Source of the DNA: JBDTSW01 sp963758845 | GTDB taxonomy: Bacteria; Actinomycetota; Thermoleophilia; Solirubrobacterales; 70-9 | Direction: 5' to 3' | Assembly (NCBI GenBank): GCA_963758845.1 | Contig: CAVWWX010000002.1 | Coordinates: 2,046,001-2,110,000 of the forward strand | DNA: 64,000 bases | Shown: one piece after another, positions 25,781 to 35,022 of the stretch | Position numbering within the stretch: the stretch's first letter is position 1 | Layout: every line of letters starts with the position of its first letter | Translations under genes and position numbers: made by a program | Notes under the pieces: generated by a model | Databases searched by the model: none | What the model saw: the letters and a program-made list of their open reading frames with translations, nothing else | What the model was told of the DNA's origin: nothing

Positions 25781-27009
25781 CCGATCTTGTCGTAGAGGCT
25801 GAAGATCGGGAGGTACATCGAGATCACGATGAACCCGACCATGATGCCCACGACGGTGATCATCAGCGGCTCGATCAGCGAGGTCAGCGCCTTCACCTTG
25901 GCGTCCACCTCGGCATCGTAGAAGTCGGCGATCTTGTCGAGCATCAGCTCGAGCTGCCCCGACTCCTCGCCCACCGAGACCATGTGCGAGACCATCGGCG
26001 GGAAGACGGAGCTGGCGGCGAGAGGGGCCGCCACCGAGCCGCCGCGCTTGACCGACGCGTAGACGTCGTCCATCGCCTCCTTGATCACGGCGTTGCCGGC
26101 CGTCTGGCCGGAGATCTCGATCGCCTGGAGGATGGGGACGCCGGAGGAGATCGTGCCCGAGAAGGTCCGCGACCAGCGGGCGAGCGCCACCTTCTGGACC
26201 ACGTCGCCGATCTTCGCCGGGATCTTCAGCGTGAAGCGGTCCCACTGGACGCGCCCCTTGTCCGTCTTCTTCCAGCGGAAGAAGAGGTAGGCGATCACCG
26301 CCAGCATCGGGAAGAAGATGTAGAACTTTCCGGTGATGAAGTCCGAGACGCCGACGGTGATCTTGGTCATCAGCGGCAGCTCGGCGCTTTCGGTCGACTC
26401 GGCGGCGATCTCCTCGAAGATGCCCACGAAGACGGGCACGACGAAGCTCACGATCACGAGCATGACGACGATGGCGATCGCGAACACGACCGCCGGATAC
26501 ATCATCGCCGAGCGCACCTGACGCTTCAGGGCGTCGAGCTTCTCCAGCTGGGCGGCGACCCGGTCGAGCGCGCTCTCCAGGCGGCCGGCGCCCTCGCCGG
26601 CTCGCACCATCGAGCGGTAGAGCGGGTCGAAGACGCCGGGCTGGCGCTCCATCGCGGCGTGCAGCGAGCTGCCCGACTCGACGTCGGAGCGAAGCGACGC
26701 GATCGCCGGCTTCAGCATCTCGTCCTCGGTCTGCTCCTCGAGCGTCGAGAGCGAGCGCAGCATCGGCATGCCCGAGGCGATCAGCGTCGCGAACTGGCGC
26801 GAGAACACCGAGAGGTTCCGCATGTTGACGCTCTTGAAGCGCTGGAAGATGCTCTCGAGCTTCATCGCCTCGTGCGACTCGGAGATGTCGAGGACGATCA
26901 GACCCCGCTGGCGGAGCTGCTCGGCGACCTGAGCCTTCGAGCTCGCCTCGAGCTGGCCCTGCGCCGGGGCGCCGGCTACGTCGACTGCCCTGAAGGCGAA
27001 CGTGCTCAT
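25777..27009 (-). CDS. pilC: Type IV pilus platform protein PilC
   Basis: A 410-residue inner-membrane platform protein with two GspF domains (about residues 70-195 and 270-395). Each has the FSRQFATLIASGMPMLRSL- or WSRTFSGTISSGVPILQAI-type motif and VGEESGQL/AGEGAGRL. Three transmembrane segments are seen near 170-195, 220-245 and 375-400. The N-terminal part with KAQVAEQLRQRGLIVLDI is the usual cytoplasmic entry domain. PilC couples the PilB or PilT motors to pilin polymerisation. It follows pilT by nine bases. Confidence 0.93.
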   Translation of the reverse strand: MSTFAFRAVDVAGAPAQGQLEASSKAQVAEQLRQRGLIVLDISESHEAMKLESIFQRFKSVNMRNLSVFSRQFATLIASGMPMLRSLSTLEEQTEDEMLKPAIASLRSDVESGSSLHAAMERQPGVFDPLYRSMVRAGEGAGRLESALDRVAAQLEKLDALKRQVRSAMMYPAVVFAIAIVVMLVIVSFVVPVFVGIFEEIAAESTESAELPLMTKITVGVSDFITGKFYIFFPMLAVIAYLFFRWKKTDKGRVQWDRFTLKIPAKIGDVVQKVALARWSRTFSGTISSGVPILQAIEISGQTAGNAVIKEAMDDVYASVKRGGSVAAPLAASSVFPPMVSHMVSVGEESGQLELMLDKIADFYDAEVDAKVKALTSLIEPLMITVVGIMVGFIVISMYLPIFSLYDKIG

Positions 27010-27018
27010 CAGGCTCTC

Positions 27019-28155
27019 CTACGCCATCGCAGGGCTGACGCCCTCGGGCGGGGGGTGCTGCTGTTGCTGGGGCTGGGCGTAGCCGTTGCCGACGTCGCCG
27101 AGCAGACGCTTGAGCTCCTCGGGCACCGTTGCGCGCTGCTGGGCGATCGAGCGGCTGATCTTGCCCATTCGCACGAGTTGCGCGAGGTGCGCGTCCATCG
27201 TCTGCATCCCGACCGAGCCCGAGGTCTGAAGCGCCGAGTAGATCTGGTGGGTCTTGCCCTCGCGGATCAGGTTGCGGATCGCGGGCACCGGCACCAGCAC
27301 CTCCGTTGCGCAGGCGCGCGAGGAGCCGTCGGCGGTGGGGATGAGCTGCTGCGTGACGATGCCCTGGAGGGCGATCGAGAGCTGCATCCGCACCTGCTGC
27401 TGCTGGTGCGGCGGGAAGACGTCGATGATGCGGTCGACCGTCTGCGCGGTCGACTGGGTGTGCAGCGTGGCGAAGACCAGGTGCCCCGTCTCGGCCGCGG
27501 TCAGCGCGGTCGAGATCGTCTCGAGGTCGCGCATCTCGCCGACGAGGATCACGTCGGGGTCCTCCCGCAGGGCCGACTTCAGCGCCAGCGCGAAGTCGGT
27601 GGCGTCCGAGCCCACCTCACGCTGGTTGACGATGCACTTCTTGTGGGTGTGAAGGAACTCGATGGGGTCCTCGATCGTGAGGATGTGCTCCTCGCGCTCA
27701 CGGTTGATCAGATCGACCATGGACGCGAGGGTCGTCGACTTGCCGGAGCCGGTGGGCCCGGTGACGAGGACGAAGCCGCGTGGCTTGCGGCAGAACTCCT
27801 CGAGGATGTTCGGCAGGCCAAGCTGGTCGAGCGAGAGGATCTCGCTGGGGATCAGGCGGAAGGCGGCCGAGATGGCCCCGCGCTGGAAGAAGCAGTTGAC
27901 GCGAAACCGCGCCACGCTGGGGATCGCGTAGGCGAAGTCCAGTTGGAGGTCGTTCTCGAACCGCTTGCGCTGGGCGTCGTTCAGCAGCGAGTAGACGATC
28001 TCGCGCGTGTCCTGCGGCGTGAGGCGCTCGGCACCGTCGACCGGGACGATCCGGCCACGCACGCGATAGGCAGGCGGGTAGCCCGCGGTCAGGTGCAGGT
28101 CGGACGCCCGAACCTCGGACATCCGGGACAGAATCGGGGCGAAGTCGAAGCTCAT
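27019..28155 (-). CDS. pilT: Pilus retraction ATPase PilT
   Basis: A 378-residue hexameric ATPase. The Walker A is GPTGSGKST (133-141), the Asp box is ILTIEDPIEF, the Walker B DPDVILVGEMRD lies near 200, and the His box TGHLVFATLHT follows. The AIRNLI motif essential for retraction is present (PVPAIRNLIREGK). Those features separate PilT from PilB. The C-terminal tail is Gln/Pro-rich. The presence of PilT indicates that the pilus retracts, so twitching or DNA uptake is possible. Confidence 0.95.
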   Translation of the reverse strand: MSFDFAPILSRMSEVRASDLHLTAGYPPAYRVRGRIVPVDGAERLTPQDTREIVYSLLNDAQRKRFENDLQLDFAYAIPSVARFRVNCFFQRGAISAAFRLIPSEILSLDQLGLPNILEEFCRKPRGFVLVTGPTGSGKSTTLASMVDLINREREEHILTIEDPIEFLHTHKKCIVNQREVGSDATDFALALKSALREDPDVILVGEMRDLETISTALTAAETGHLVFATLHTQSTAQTVDRIIDVFPPHQQQQVRMQLSIALQGIVTQQLIPTADGSSRACATEVLVPVPAIRNLIREGKTHQIYSALQTSGSVGMQTMDAHLAQLVRMGKISRSIAQQRATVPEELKRLLGDVGNGYAQPQQQQHPPPEGVSPAMA

Positions 28156-28207
28156 CGACTACCTCATCGTCGGTTAGCCGCGACGCCTTTAGCGCGCACG
28201 ACGCCTC

Positions 28208-30004
28208 TCAGGTGGTGACCCGCGCGACCTCTTCGATCGAGGTCATCCCGGCTCGTACCTTCAGCAAGCCCTCCTCGCGCACGGTGAGCATGCCCTCCTG
28301 ATGGGCGGCCTCGCCGATGTCGGCCTCCGAGGCACCCTCGAGCGTGAGCTCCTTGATCCGCTCGGTCATCCGCATCACGGAGTAGAGCCCCTCGCGGCCG
28401 CGATAGCCCGAGTGGTTACAGCGCGCGCACCCCACCGGCTCGTACGCCTCGACGTCGGCGCCGGCGCGGAACCCAGACGTTTTGAGCGAGTCAACGTTGA
28501 GCACGACTCGACGCTTGCAACCCGAGCAGAGCTTGCGAGCCAGTCGCTGGGCGACGACGCAATCGACGGCCGACGTCGTGAGGAAGTTCTCGATGCCCAT
28601 CTTCTGCAGGCGGACGATCGCGCCCGGGGCGTCGTTGGTGTGGAGGGTCGATAGCACCATGTGCCCGGTGAGGGCTGCCTCGATCGCGATTCGCGCGGTC
28701 TCGCCGTCGCGGATCTCGCCGACCATGATCACGTCGGGGTCGGCGCGCAGCATCGAGCGGAGCCCCGTCGCGAAGTCGAGGCCGGCCTTGCGGTTCACCT
28801 GCATCTGGTTGATCCCGTCGAGCCGGTACTCGACCGGGTCCTCGATCGTGATGATCTTGCGCTCGACGGCGTTGATCTCGTTGAGCGCCGCGTAGAGGGT
28901 CGTCGACTTGCCCGACCCGGTCGGACCGGTCACAAGGACCGCCCCGTAGGGCTTCATGACCGACTCCTGGAAGTGATCGCGCCCGTCGCCGTCCATGCCG
29001 AGGTCGTCCAGCGAGCGCAGCGCCTGGGACTTGTCGAGGATGCGGATCGTGCAGCCCTCGCCGCGCTGGGTCGGCAGGGTCGTCACACGGAGATCGATCC
29101 GGCGCTCCTCGACCGTCACGCCGACGCGGCCGTCCTGCGGTACGCGCTTCTCGGCGATGTCCAGCTCGCTCATGATCTTCACTCGTGAGATGACGCCCGA
29201 GACCATCCGCTTGGGCACCCGCGCGATCTCGTCGAGCACGCCGTCGACGCGGATCCGCACCCTCATGTCGGACTCCTCGGCCTCGAAGTGGATGTCGGAT
29301 GCTCCCTCGGTCACCGCTTGGCCGAGGATCGAGTAGACGAGCTTGATGACGGGGGCGTCGTCGGCGGACTCGCGCAGGTCGGTGACCTCGCCGAGCTCGG
29401 CGTTCTCCTCCTCGTCCTCAGCCACCGCCTCGGAGACGGCCGACTCGAGCCGGTTGAGCCGGCTGATCAGCGCCTCGATGTCCTCGTCCGCGGCGACCGA
29501 GACCCGGCAGTTCAGCCCGGTCATCATCTGGATGTCGTCCAGGGCGACGACGTTCGCCGGGTCGGACATCGCCAGCAGCAGGGTCTCGTCGTCGGTGTAG
29601 CCGATCGGCACCGCCCGGTAGCGCTTGGCGGCGCTCACGGAAAGCAGGTTCGCCGCGCCCATGTCGACGTGGTAGACGTTGAGGTCCACGTGGTCCAGGC
29701 CGTAGCGCTCGGCCACGGCGCGCGCGAGCTGGTCGGAGGAGATCACCCGGTGCTCGACCAGGATCGCCTCGGGCGAGCGCCCGGCCACGCGCGCCTCGTT
29801 GATCGCCTCGTCGACGCGTTCGCGACTCGCGTAGTTCAGTTCGACGATCACGTCCGAGATGAACATCCCGGAGTGCCCACGGCGGATCGGGTGCGTGATC
29901 CCCGGCGTCCCCTCGGCGGGCGCGTGGGCCGCGGCCTCCGCGGTCGCCTCGGCCCCGCCGGCGGGGACCGCGCGCAGATAGTCCGGTCGGTTCTCCATGG
30001 TCAT
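28208..30004 (-). CDS. pilB: Pilus extension ATPase PilB
   Basis: A 598-residue assembly ATPase. An N-terminal MshEN/GspE-N domain (about 47-190) precedes the ATPase core: Walker A GPTGSGKST (360-368), IEDPVEYRLDG, DPDVIMVGEIRDGET and TGHMVLSTLHT. The C-terminal zinc-binding module is CSGC...CARC. ATG 30004 overlaps the aroE stop as ATGA, so translation of the pilus motor is coupled to a shikimate enzyme. An acidic linker (AEDEEENAELGE) separates the MshEN and ATPase domains. MshEN domains in some relatives bind c-di-GMP; whether this one does is not evident. Confidence 0.94.
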   Translation of the reverse strand: MTMENRPDYLRAVPAGGAEATAEAAAHAPAEGTPGITHPIRRGHSGMFISDVIVELNYASRERVDEAINEARVAGRSPEAILVEHRVISSDQLARAVAERYGLDHVDLNVYHVDMGAANLLSVSAAKRYRAVPIGYTDDETLLLAMSDPANVVALDDIQMMTGLNCRVSVAADEDIEALISRLNRLESAVSEAVAEDEEENAELGEVTDLRESADDAPVIKLVYSILGQAVTEGASDIHFEAEESDMRVRIRVDGVLDEIARVPKRMVSGVISRVKIMSELDIAEKRVPQDGRVGVTVEERRIDLRVTTLPTQRGEGCTIRILDKSQALRSLDDLGMDGDGRDHFQESVMKPYGAVLVTGPTGSGKSTTLYAALNEINAVERKIITIEDPVEYRLDGINQMQVNRKAGLDFATGLRSMLRADPDVIMVGEIRDGETARIAIEAALTGHMVLSTLHTNDAPGAIVRLQKMGIENFLTTSAVDCVVAQRLARKLCSGCKRRVVLNVDSLKTSGFRAGADVEAYEPVGCARCNHSGYRGREGLYSVMRMTERIKELTLEGASEADIGEAAHQEGMLTVREEGLLKVRAGMTSIEEVARVTT

Positions 30005-30858
30005 CCCGCTCGGGCCGCTCGTCTCATCGTCTCGATCGGAGGCTCTTGACCGGTCCAGATCCGGAGGGAGGCGGCTCCCTGACGGACGAGGACCTCGAGC
30101 CCGTCGACCACCTCCGCGCCGCGGGCTCTGGCCACGGCCGCCAGAGGGGTCTCCGCGGTCCCATAGACCAGGTCCACGAGTACATGACTCGTGTTCAGCC
30201 CATCGGCATCCAGAGGCAGGCTCTTGAGGCTCGCGACGCCTCGATCAGGGTCAGCCCCCAGCTGGCTCCCGGGAGCCGGATTGGCCGCCTCGAGGCCGAC
30301 CGTCGTCGTGTTTACCACCAGGTCGAACTCCGCCAGCGGCAACGCCTCCCCCTCCCCGGCGCTGATCGCCTCGGCGTCGAGCTCGGCAGCCAGCCGCCTC
30401 GCCCGCTCGGGCGTGCGGTTCCAGACGGCGACGCTCGCGCCCGCGTCCCGCAGCGCCCAGACCGCCGCGCGGGCCGAGCCGCCGGCTCCCAGGACGAGCG
30501 CCCGCCGGCCCTTTGGGGAAGCGGGGAGCGCGGCGATGATGCCCGGGGCGTCCGTGTTCTCCGCCGCGATCCCCCCCGCCTCGAAGGTGAGCGTGTTCGC
30601 GGCGCCGATCCAGACCGCTGCCTCGGACGCGTTGGTCGCCACGGCCAGCGCCGCGACCTTGTGCGGGACGGTCACGTTGACCCCCGCGAAGCCGTCGGCC
30701 GGCAGCCCGCGGACGGCCCGGAGGAAGTCGTCGGCGCCAACGTCGATCGCCTCGTAGCTCCAATCGGCGCCCAGGCCCATCTCCTCGAGCGCGGCGGAAT
30801 GCATCGCGGGCGAGCGCGAGTGCGAGACGGGGTGCCCGAGGACGGCCAGGCGGGGCAT
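30001..30858 (-). CDS. aroE: Shikimate 5-dehydrogenase
   Basis: A 285-residue NADP-dependent enzyme converting 3-dehydroshikimate to shikimate. The substrate domain shows SHSRSPAMH, NVTVPHK (catalytic Lys) and NTDAPG (Asp). The Rossmann domain shows VLGAGGSARAA and WNRTPERA, whose Arg favours NADPH. The C-terminal VLVRQGAASLRIWTG block is typical. ATG 30858 is 20 bases downstream of mltG. Its stop overlaps pilB. With aroC, aroKB and aroQ on the far side of the pilus genes it completes a split shikimate locus. Confidence 0.93.
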   Translation of the reverse strand: MPRLAVLGHPVSHSRSPAMHSAALEEMGLGADWSYEAIDVGADDFLRAVRGLPADGFAGVNVTVPHKVAALAVATNASEAAVWIGAANTLTFEAGGIAAENTDAPGIIAALPASPKGRRALVLGAGGSARAAVWALRDAGASVAVWNRTPERARRLAAELDAEAISAGEGEALPLAEFDLVVNTTTVGLEAANPAPGSQLGADPDRGVASLKSLPLDADGLNTSHVLVDLVYGTAETPLAAVARARGAEVVDGLEVLVRQGAASLRIWTGQEPPIETMRRAARAG

Positions 30859-30878
30859 CGCCCGATCCTAGGGGGCGT

Positions 30879-32006
30879 TCAGCAGTCGGTGGGAGAGCCG
30901 CCCTCGGCCTGCAACGCGGCTTGGTATTCGTCCTCGGCCGCGAAGAACTCCTCCTCGGTCTCGGTGAAGACGTGCTCGCCGCAGGTGCCCGGCTTGACGA
31001 CGAAGAAGAGGTAGTCGGTGTCGGCGGGGTTGGCGGCGGCGTCGAGCGAGGCCAGCGCCGGGGCTGCCGATCGGGCCGGGCGGCAGGCCCGTGTTGGTGC
31101 GCGTGTTGTAGGGCGTGTCCTCGGCCAGGCGCGATTCGAGGAGCTGCTCGTCGTAGTTCGAGTCCTCGAAGCGGATCGTCGCGTCGATCCCCAGCGGCAT
31201 GCCCGGCGGCGAGGCGGTTGTAGATCACCGACGAGACGTTGCCGCGCTCCTCGGGCACCTGCACCTCGCGCTCGATCATCGAGGCGATCTTGACCACGTC
31301 GTAGGTGTTGAGCTGCTTCGACTTCGCGTAGGAGAGGTCGACCTGCGCGATGTTCTGCTCGAACGCCTCGAGCTGCTTTTGCACCAGGTCGTCGACCGTG
31401 CCGTTCTTGTAGATCTCGTACGTCGCGGGGAACAGGAAGCCCTCCAGGTTCTGGGGGTCCTCGGCGCCGTACTTCGAGGGATCGAAGCCCTTGAAGCTCT
31501 CGGTGGCCTTCATGTAGTCGCCCTCCAGGCCCGCCTCCTTGGCGACGGCGGCCATCTGATCGCGGCTGTAGCCCTCGGGGATCGTGACCGAGATCGTCTT
31601 GCGCTCCTTCGGCGGCGGGCGCCGGCTGGGCCTCCTCGCCGCCCAGGCGCTGGGCGGCCACGACGACCACGAACGCCACGAACACCAGGGCCGCCAGCCC
31701 GAACAGCGCCAGCAGGCGCCGGCGCGCGACCGCGGAGCGAGGCGGGCGTGGCGGGGGCGGCGGCGGGGGCGGACTGGCATGCACTTCCGTAGCGGCGTCG
31801 ACCGGCGGCTGGGCCGGTGGCGCCGCGACCGCCGTGCGCTCGGCGGTCGGCTCGGACGCCTGCGGCGGCGGGCTCAGCCCGTCCTTGACGCGGTTGCCCA
31901 GGCGCTCGCGCCGCCGTGCTTCGCGCTCGGCGCGTCGACGCTCGCGGTCGCGGGCGGCCTCCTCGTCCCCGGTGTAGGGATCGCTCCAGTCCGGGTCCTG
32001 GCTCAC
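30879..32006 (-). CDS. mltG: Endolytic peptidoglycan transglycosylase MltG (three frameshifts)
   Basis: About 374 residues. A charged N-terminus and poly-Pro stretch precede one transmembrane helix (RRLLALFGLAALVFVAFVVVV), then the LysM-like entry (TISVTIPEGYS) and the YceG catalytic domain with Glu in ASMIEREVQVPEER and the signature YNTRTNTGLPPGPI. The coding frame changes near 31615, 31205 and 31080, each consistent with one surplus base, so the total length remains a multiple of three. MltG cuts nascent glycan and sets strand length. GTG 32006 overlaps ruvX as GTGA. The ruvX-mltG-aroE order is typical of Actinomycetota. Confidence 0.85.
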   Translation of the reverse strand: MSQDPDWSDPYTGDEEAARDRERRRAEREARRRERLGNRVKDGLSPPPQASEPTAERTAVAAPPAQPPVDAATEVHASPPPPPPPPRPPRSAVARRRLLALFGLAALVFVAFVVVVAAQRLGGEEAQPAPAAEGAQDDLGHDPRGLQPRSDGRRRQGGGPGGRLHEGHRELQGLRSLEVRRRGPPEPGGLPVPRDVRDLQERHGRRPGAKAARGVRAEHRAGRPLLREVEAAQHLRRGQDRLDDRARGAGARGARQRLVGDLQPPRRRACRWGSTRRSASRTRTTTSSSSNRAWPRTRPTTRAPTRACRPARSAAPALASLDAAANPADTDYLFFVVKPGTCGEHVFTETEEEFFAAEDEYQAALQAEGGSPTDC

Positions 32007-32392
32007 GCCCCTCCTCGGCGGGTGGCCAGGTAGCCCTCGAGCAGGTGGGCAGCGGCGAGCGCGTCCGGCGGCGCCGTGGCCCCCTCGCGCACTGAGGCGT
32101 CGGCCATGCGGGTCGTCAGGCGTTCGTCGTAGGTCTCCACGGGCACGTTCAGTACCGCTTCCAGCGCTGCTCGAAACTCCCGCACCACCTGCGCCTGGGC
32201 CCCCTCGCCGCCGCCCAGCGAGACCGGCAGCCCCACGACCACCAGATCAGCCTCGTGCTCGCGGGCAACCGCCGCGACCGCCTCGGGCTCGGGTGGCGAG
32301 ACCACGCCAAGCGGGCGCACGATCGTCTCCGTGGGGTCGCAGATCGCGCAGCCGGCGCGTGCGGTCCCGTGATCGACGGCCAGCACTCTCAT
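32003..32392 (-). CDS. ruvX: Putative pre-16S rRNA nuclease / Holliday junction resolvase-like YqgF
   Basis: A 129-residue RNase H-fold protein. The first catalytic Asp is in LAVDHGTARAG, the second acidic block is LVVVGLP, and the C-terminal YDERLTTRMADA and AAHLLEGYL blocks hold the remaining acidic residues. The family was first linked to recombination and later shown to process 16S rRNA 5' ends. It starts six bases after the alaS stop, and its stop is in a GTGA overlap with mltG, an arrangement common in Actinomycetota. Confidence 0.9.
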   Translation of the reverse strand: MRVLAVDHGTARAGCAICDPTETIVRPLGVVSPPEPEAVAAVAREHEADLVVVGLPVSLGGGEGAQAQVVREFRAALEAVLNVPVETYDERLTTRMADASVREGATAPPDALAAAHLLEGYLATRRGGA

Positions 32393-32398
32393 CCTCGC

Positions 32399-35011
32399 TC
32401 AGGAGCTCAGCCCGCGCTCGATTGCCCGCCGCGCAGTCGCCAGCGCGTCGTCGAGCTTCTCGGGATCGCGGCCTCCGGCCTGGGCCACGTCGTCGCGGCC
32501 CCCGCCGCCTCCGCCGACAACGGCGGCCACCTCGCGGATGGTCTCGCCCGCGCGCAGCCCGCGCTCGACCACACCCTTGGAGAAGCTCGCCACCAGCATG
32601 ACCTTCTCGCCATCGGCCGCGCCCAGGACCACGGCGCCCTCGCCCAGCTTGGACTTGACGCGGTCGGCGAGGTCCAGCAGGGCCTTCGCGTCCACGCCCT
32701 CGGCGCGGATCGCCAGGACCTTCACGCCGTTCACATCATCGGCGGCGGCCACCATCGCCTCGGCCGCCTCGCCGGCGTCGCGGCGGCCGGCATCGGCCAC
32801 CTGCCCCTCCAGCTCGTCCAGACGACGAAGAGGCGCGGCGGGCGCCGGCCACGGCGTCGCGGGGAGATCCCAGCAAGGCGGCGGCCTCGTCCAGCGCCGC
32901 GCTGCGTTCGCGGAACCAGTCGATCGCGGCGGGGCCGGTCAACGCCTCGATCCGGCGGACGTTCGCCGCGCTCGAGCCCTCGCCGACGATCTTGAAGATG
33001 CCCGACCTCGCCGGTGTTCTGGACGTGGGTTCCGCCGCAAAGCTCGCGCGAAACGCCATCGACCTCGATCACCCGCACCCAGTCGCCGTACTTCTCGCCG
33101 AAGAGCGCCATCGCTCCAAGCGCCTCGGCCTCCGCGCGCTCCATCTGCATCGCGCGAACGGGGCGGCTGGCCTTGATCCAGCCGTTCACGCGCTCCTCGA
33201 CGTCGCGCAGCTCGCCGGCGTCGAGGGCGGCGCCGTGGGTGAAGTCGAAGCGCAGCTTGTCGGGGCGCACCGCCGACCCGGCCTGGCGCACGTGATCACC
33301 CAGGCGCTCGCGCAGGGCGGCGTGCAGCAGGTGCGTGGCGGTGTGGTTTCGCATCGTCGCGTGGCGGGTCTCGTGGTCCACGACCGCCTCGACCGCCGTC
33401 CCGGGCTGGGGCTCGGCGTCGACGCGCAGCGCCTGGTCGTCGCCGATCCGGTAGACGTCGGCGACCGCGGCCTCTCCCCCGTCCCAGCGAAGGGTGCCCG
33501 AGTCGGCCACCTGGCCGCCGCCCTCCGCATAGAACGGGCTCTCCTCGAGCTTCACCAGCCCGCCGCCGTCCTCGCCGCGCGCCGCGACGACGCTGGTCTG
33601 GGCCATCAAGGTCTCGTAGCCGACGAAGCTCGTCGGCGCCGCCTCGCGGGCGAAGGCCAGCACCGCCTCGTGCCCGTCCGCGGCCTCGACGCCGGCGCCG
33701 GAGCGGGCGCGCTCGCGCTGCTCCTCCATCAGCTCCTCGAAGCCGGCGTCGTCCACAGAGAGGCCCTCCTCGGCCAGCAGTTCGCGGGTGAGGTCGTAGG
33801 GAAAGCCGTAGGTGTCGTGGAGCTTGAACGCCTCCTCGGCGTCGATCCAGGAGGTCTCCTGCTCCTTCGCGTCGCGCGATCAGCCGCGCGAGCAGCTCGG
33901 AACCCCGGTCGAGCGTGCGGGCGAAGCCCTTCTCCTCCTCGGCGATCCAGCGCTCGATCGTCTCGCGCCGCTGGGCGAGCTCGGGGTAGGCCCCGGACAT
34001 CATCTCGATCGTGCGCTCGGCGAAGGCGCCGAGCCAGGGCGCTTCGAGTCCGAGCGTCCGACCCTGCTGGATCGCGCGCCGCAGGACCCGCCGCAGGGCG
34101 TAGCCGCGGTCCTCGTTGGAGGGCACAACGCCGTCCGCGATAAGAAACGTCGCCCCCTTGGCGTGGTCGGCCACGATCCTCATCGCCCGAGTGGTGGCGG
34201 CGTCCTCGTCGTAGCTCTTGCCGGAGAGCTCCTCGGCCAGGTCGATCAGCGGCTGGTGGGAGTCGGTCTCGAAGACGGACTCCACCCCCTGCAGGATGGC
34301 CGCCATCCGCTCCAGTCCCATGCCCGTGTCGATGTTGTTCTCGGGCAGCGGCTCCAGCGATCCGTCCTCGCCCAGCTCATAGGTCATGAAGACGTGGTTC
34401 CAGTACTCGAGGTAGCGGTCGGTGTCGTCGCCAGGACGCTGGTCGGCGCCTCCGAACTCCTCGCCGCGGTCCAGGTACATCTCCGCGCAGGGCCCACAGG
34501 GGCCGGTGAGCCCCGCCTGCCAGAAGTTCTCCGACCGCGGCAGCTCGACGATCCGCTCGGCGGGGATCCCGCTGGCCTTCCAGATCTCGATCGCCTCGGT
34601 GTCGGGTCCGAGCCCGAGCTCCTCGTCGCCGCCGAACACGCTCACCCAGATTCGCTCGGGGTCGAGGCCGAAGACGTCGACCGAGAGCTCGAGGCCCCAG
34701 GCGATCGACTGCTCCTTGAAGTAGTCACCGAAGCTCCAGTTGCCGAGCATCTCGAAGAAGGTGAGGTGGCGGCGGGTGTTGCCGACCTGCTCGATGTCGG
34801 GCGTGCGGAAGCACTTCTGCGAGTCCACGACGCGCGGGGAGGGCGGCTCGGCGTCGCCGCGGAAGTACGGCTTGAACGGCTGCATGCCGGCCACGGTCAG
34901 GAGCGTCGAGGTGTCCTCCGGTGGCGGGATCAGCGAAGCCGACGGCACGCGCAGGTGGCCCCGCTCCTCGAAGAACGCCAGGTAGCTCTCGCGGATCTCG
35001 TCGGTCTTCAC
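32399..35011 (-). CDS. alaS: Alanyl-tRNA synthetase (three frameshifts)
   Basis: About 869 residues. From GTG 35011 (MKTDEIRESYLAFF) the catalytic core is intact through MQPFKPYFRG, NTRRHLTFFEMLGNWSFGDYFK and the anticodon-independent tRNA-recognition region. Frames change near 33877, 33003 and 32825, each by one surplus base. The editing domain shows the zinc ligands in NHTATHLLH and CGGTH, and the C-terminal C-Ala domain (VVGGGGGGRDDVAQAGG) closes the protein. Alignment of the pieces is continuous, so the gene is almost surely functional in the organism. It follows the mnmA fusion by 11 bases. Confidence 0.9.
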
Positions 35012-35022
35012 GCCGCAGCAGT

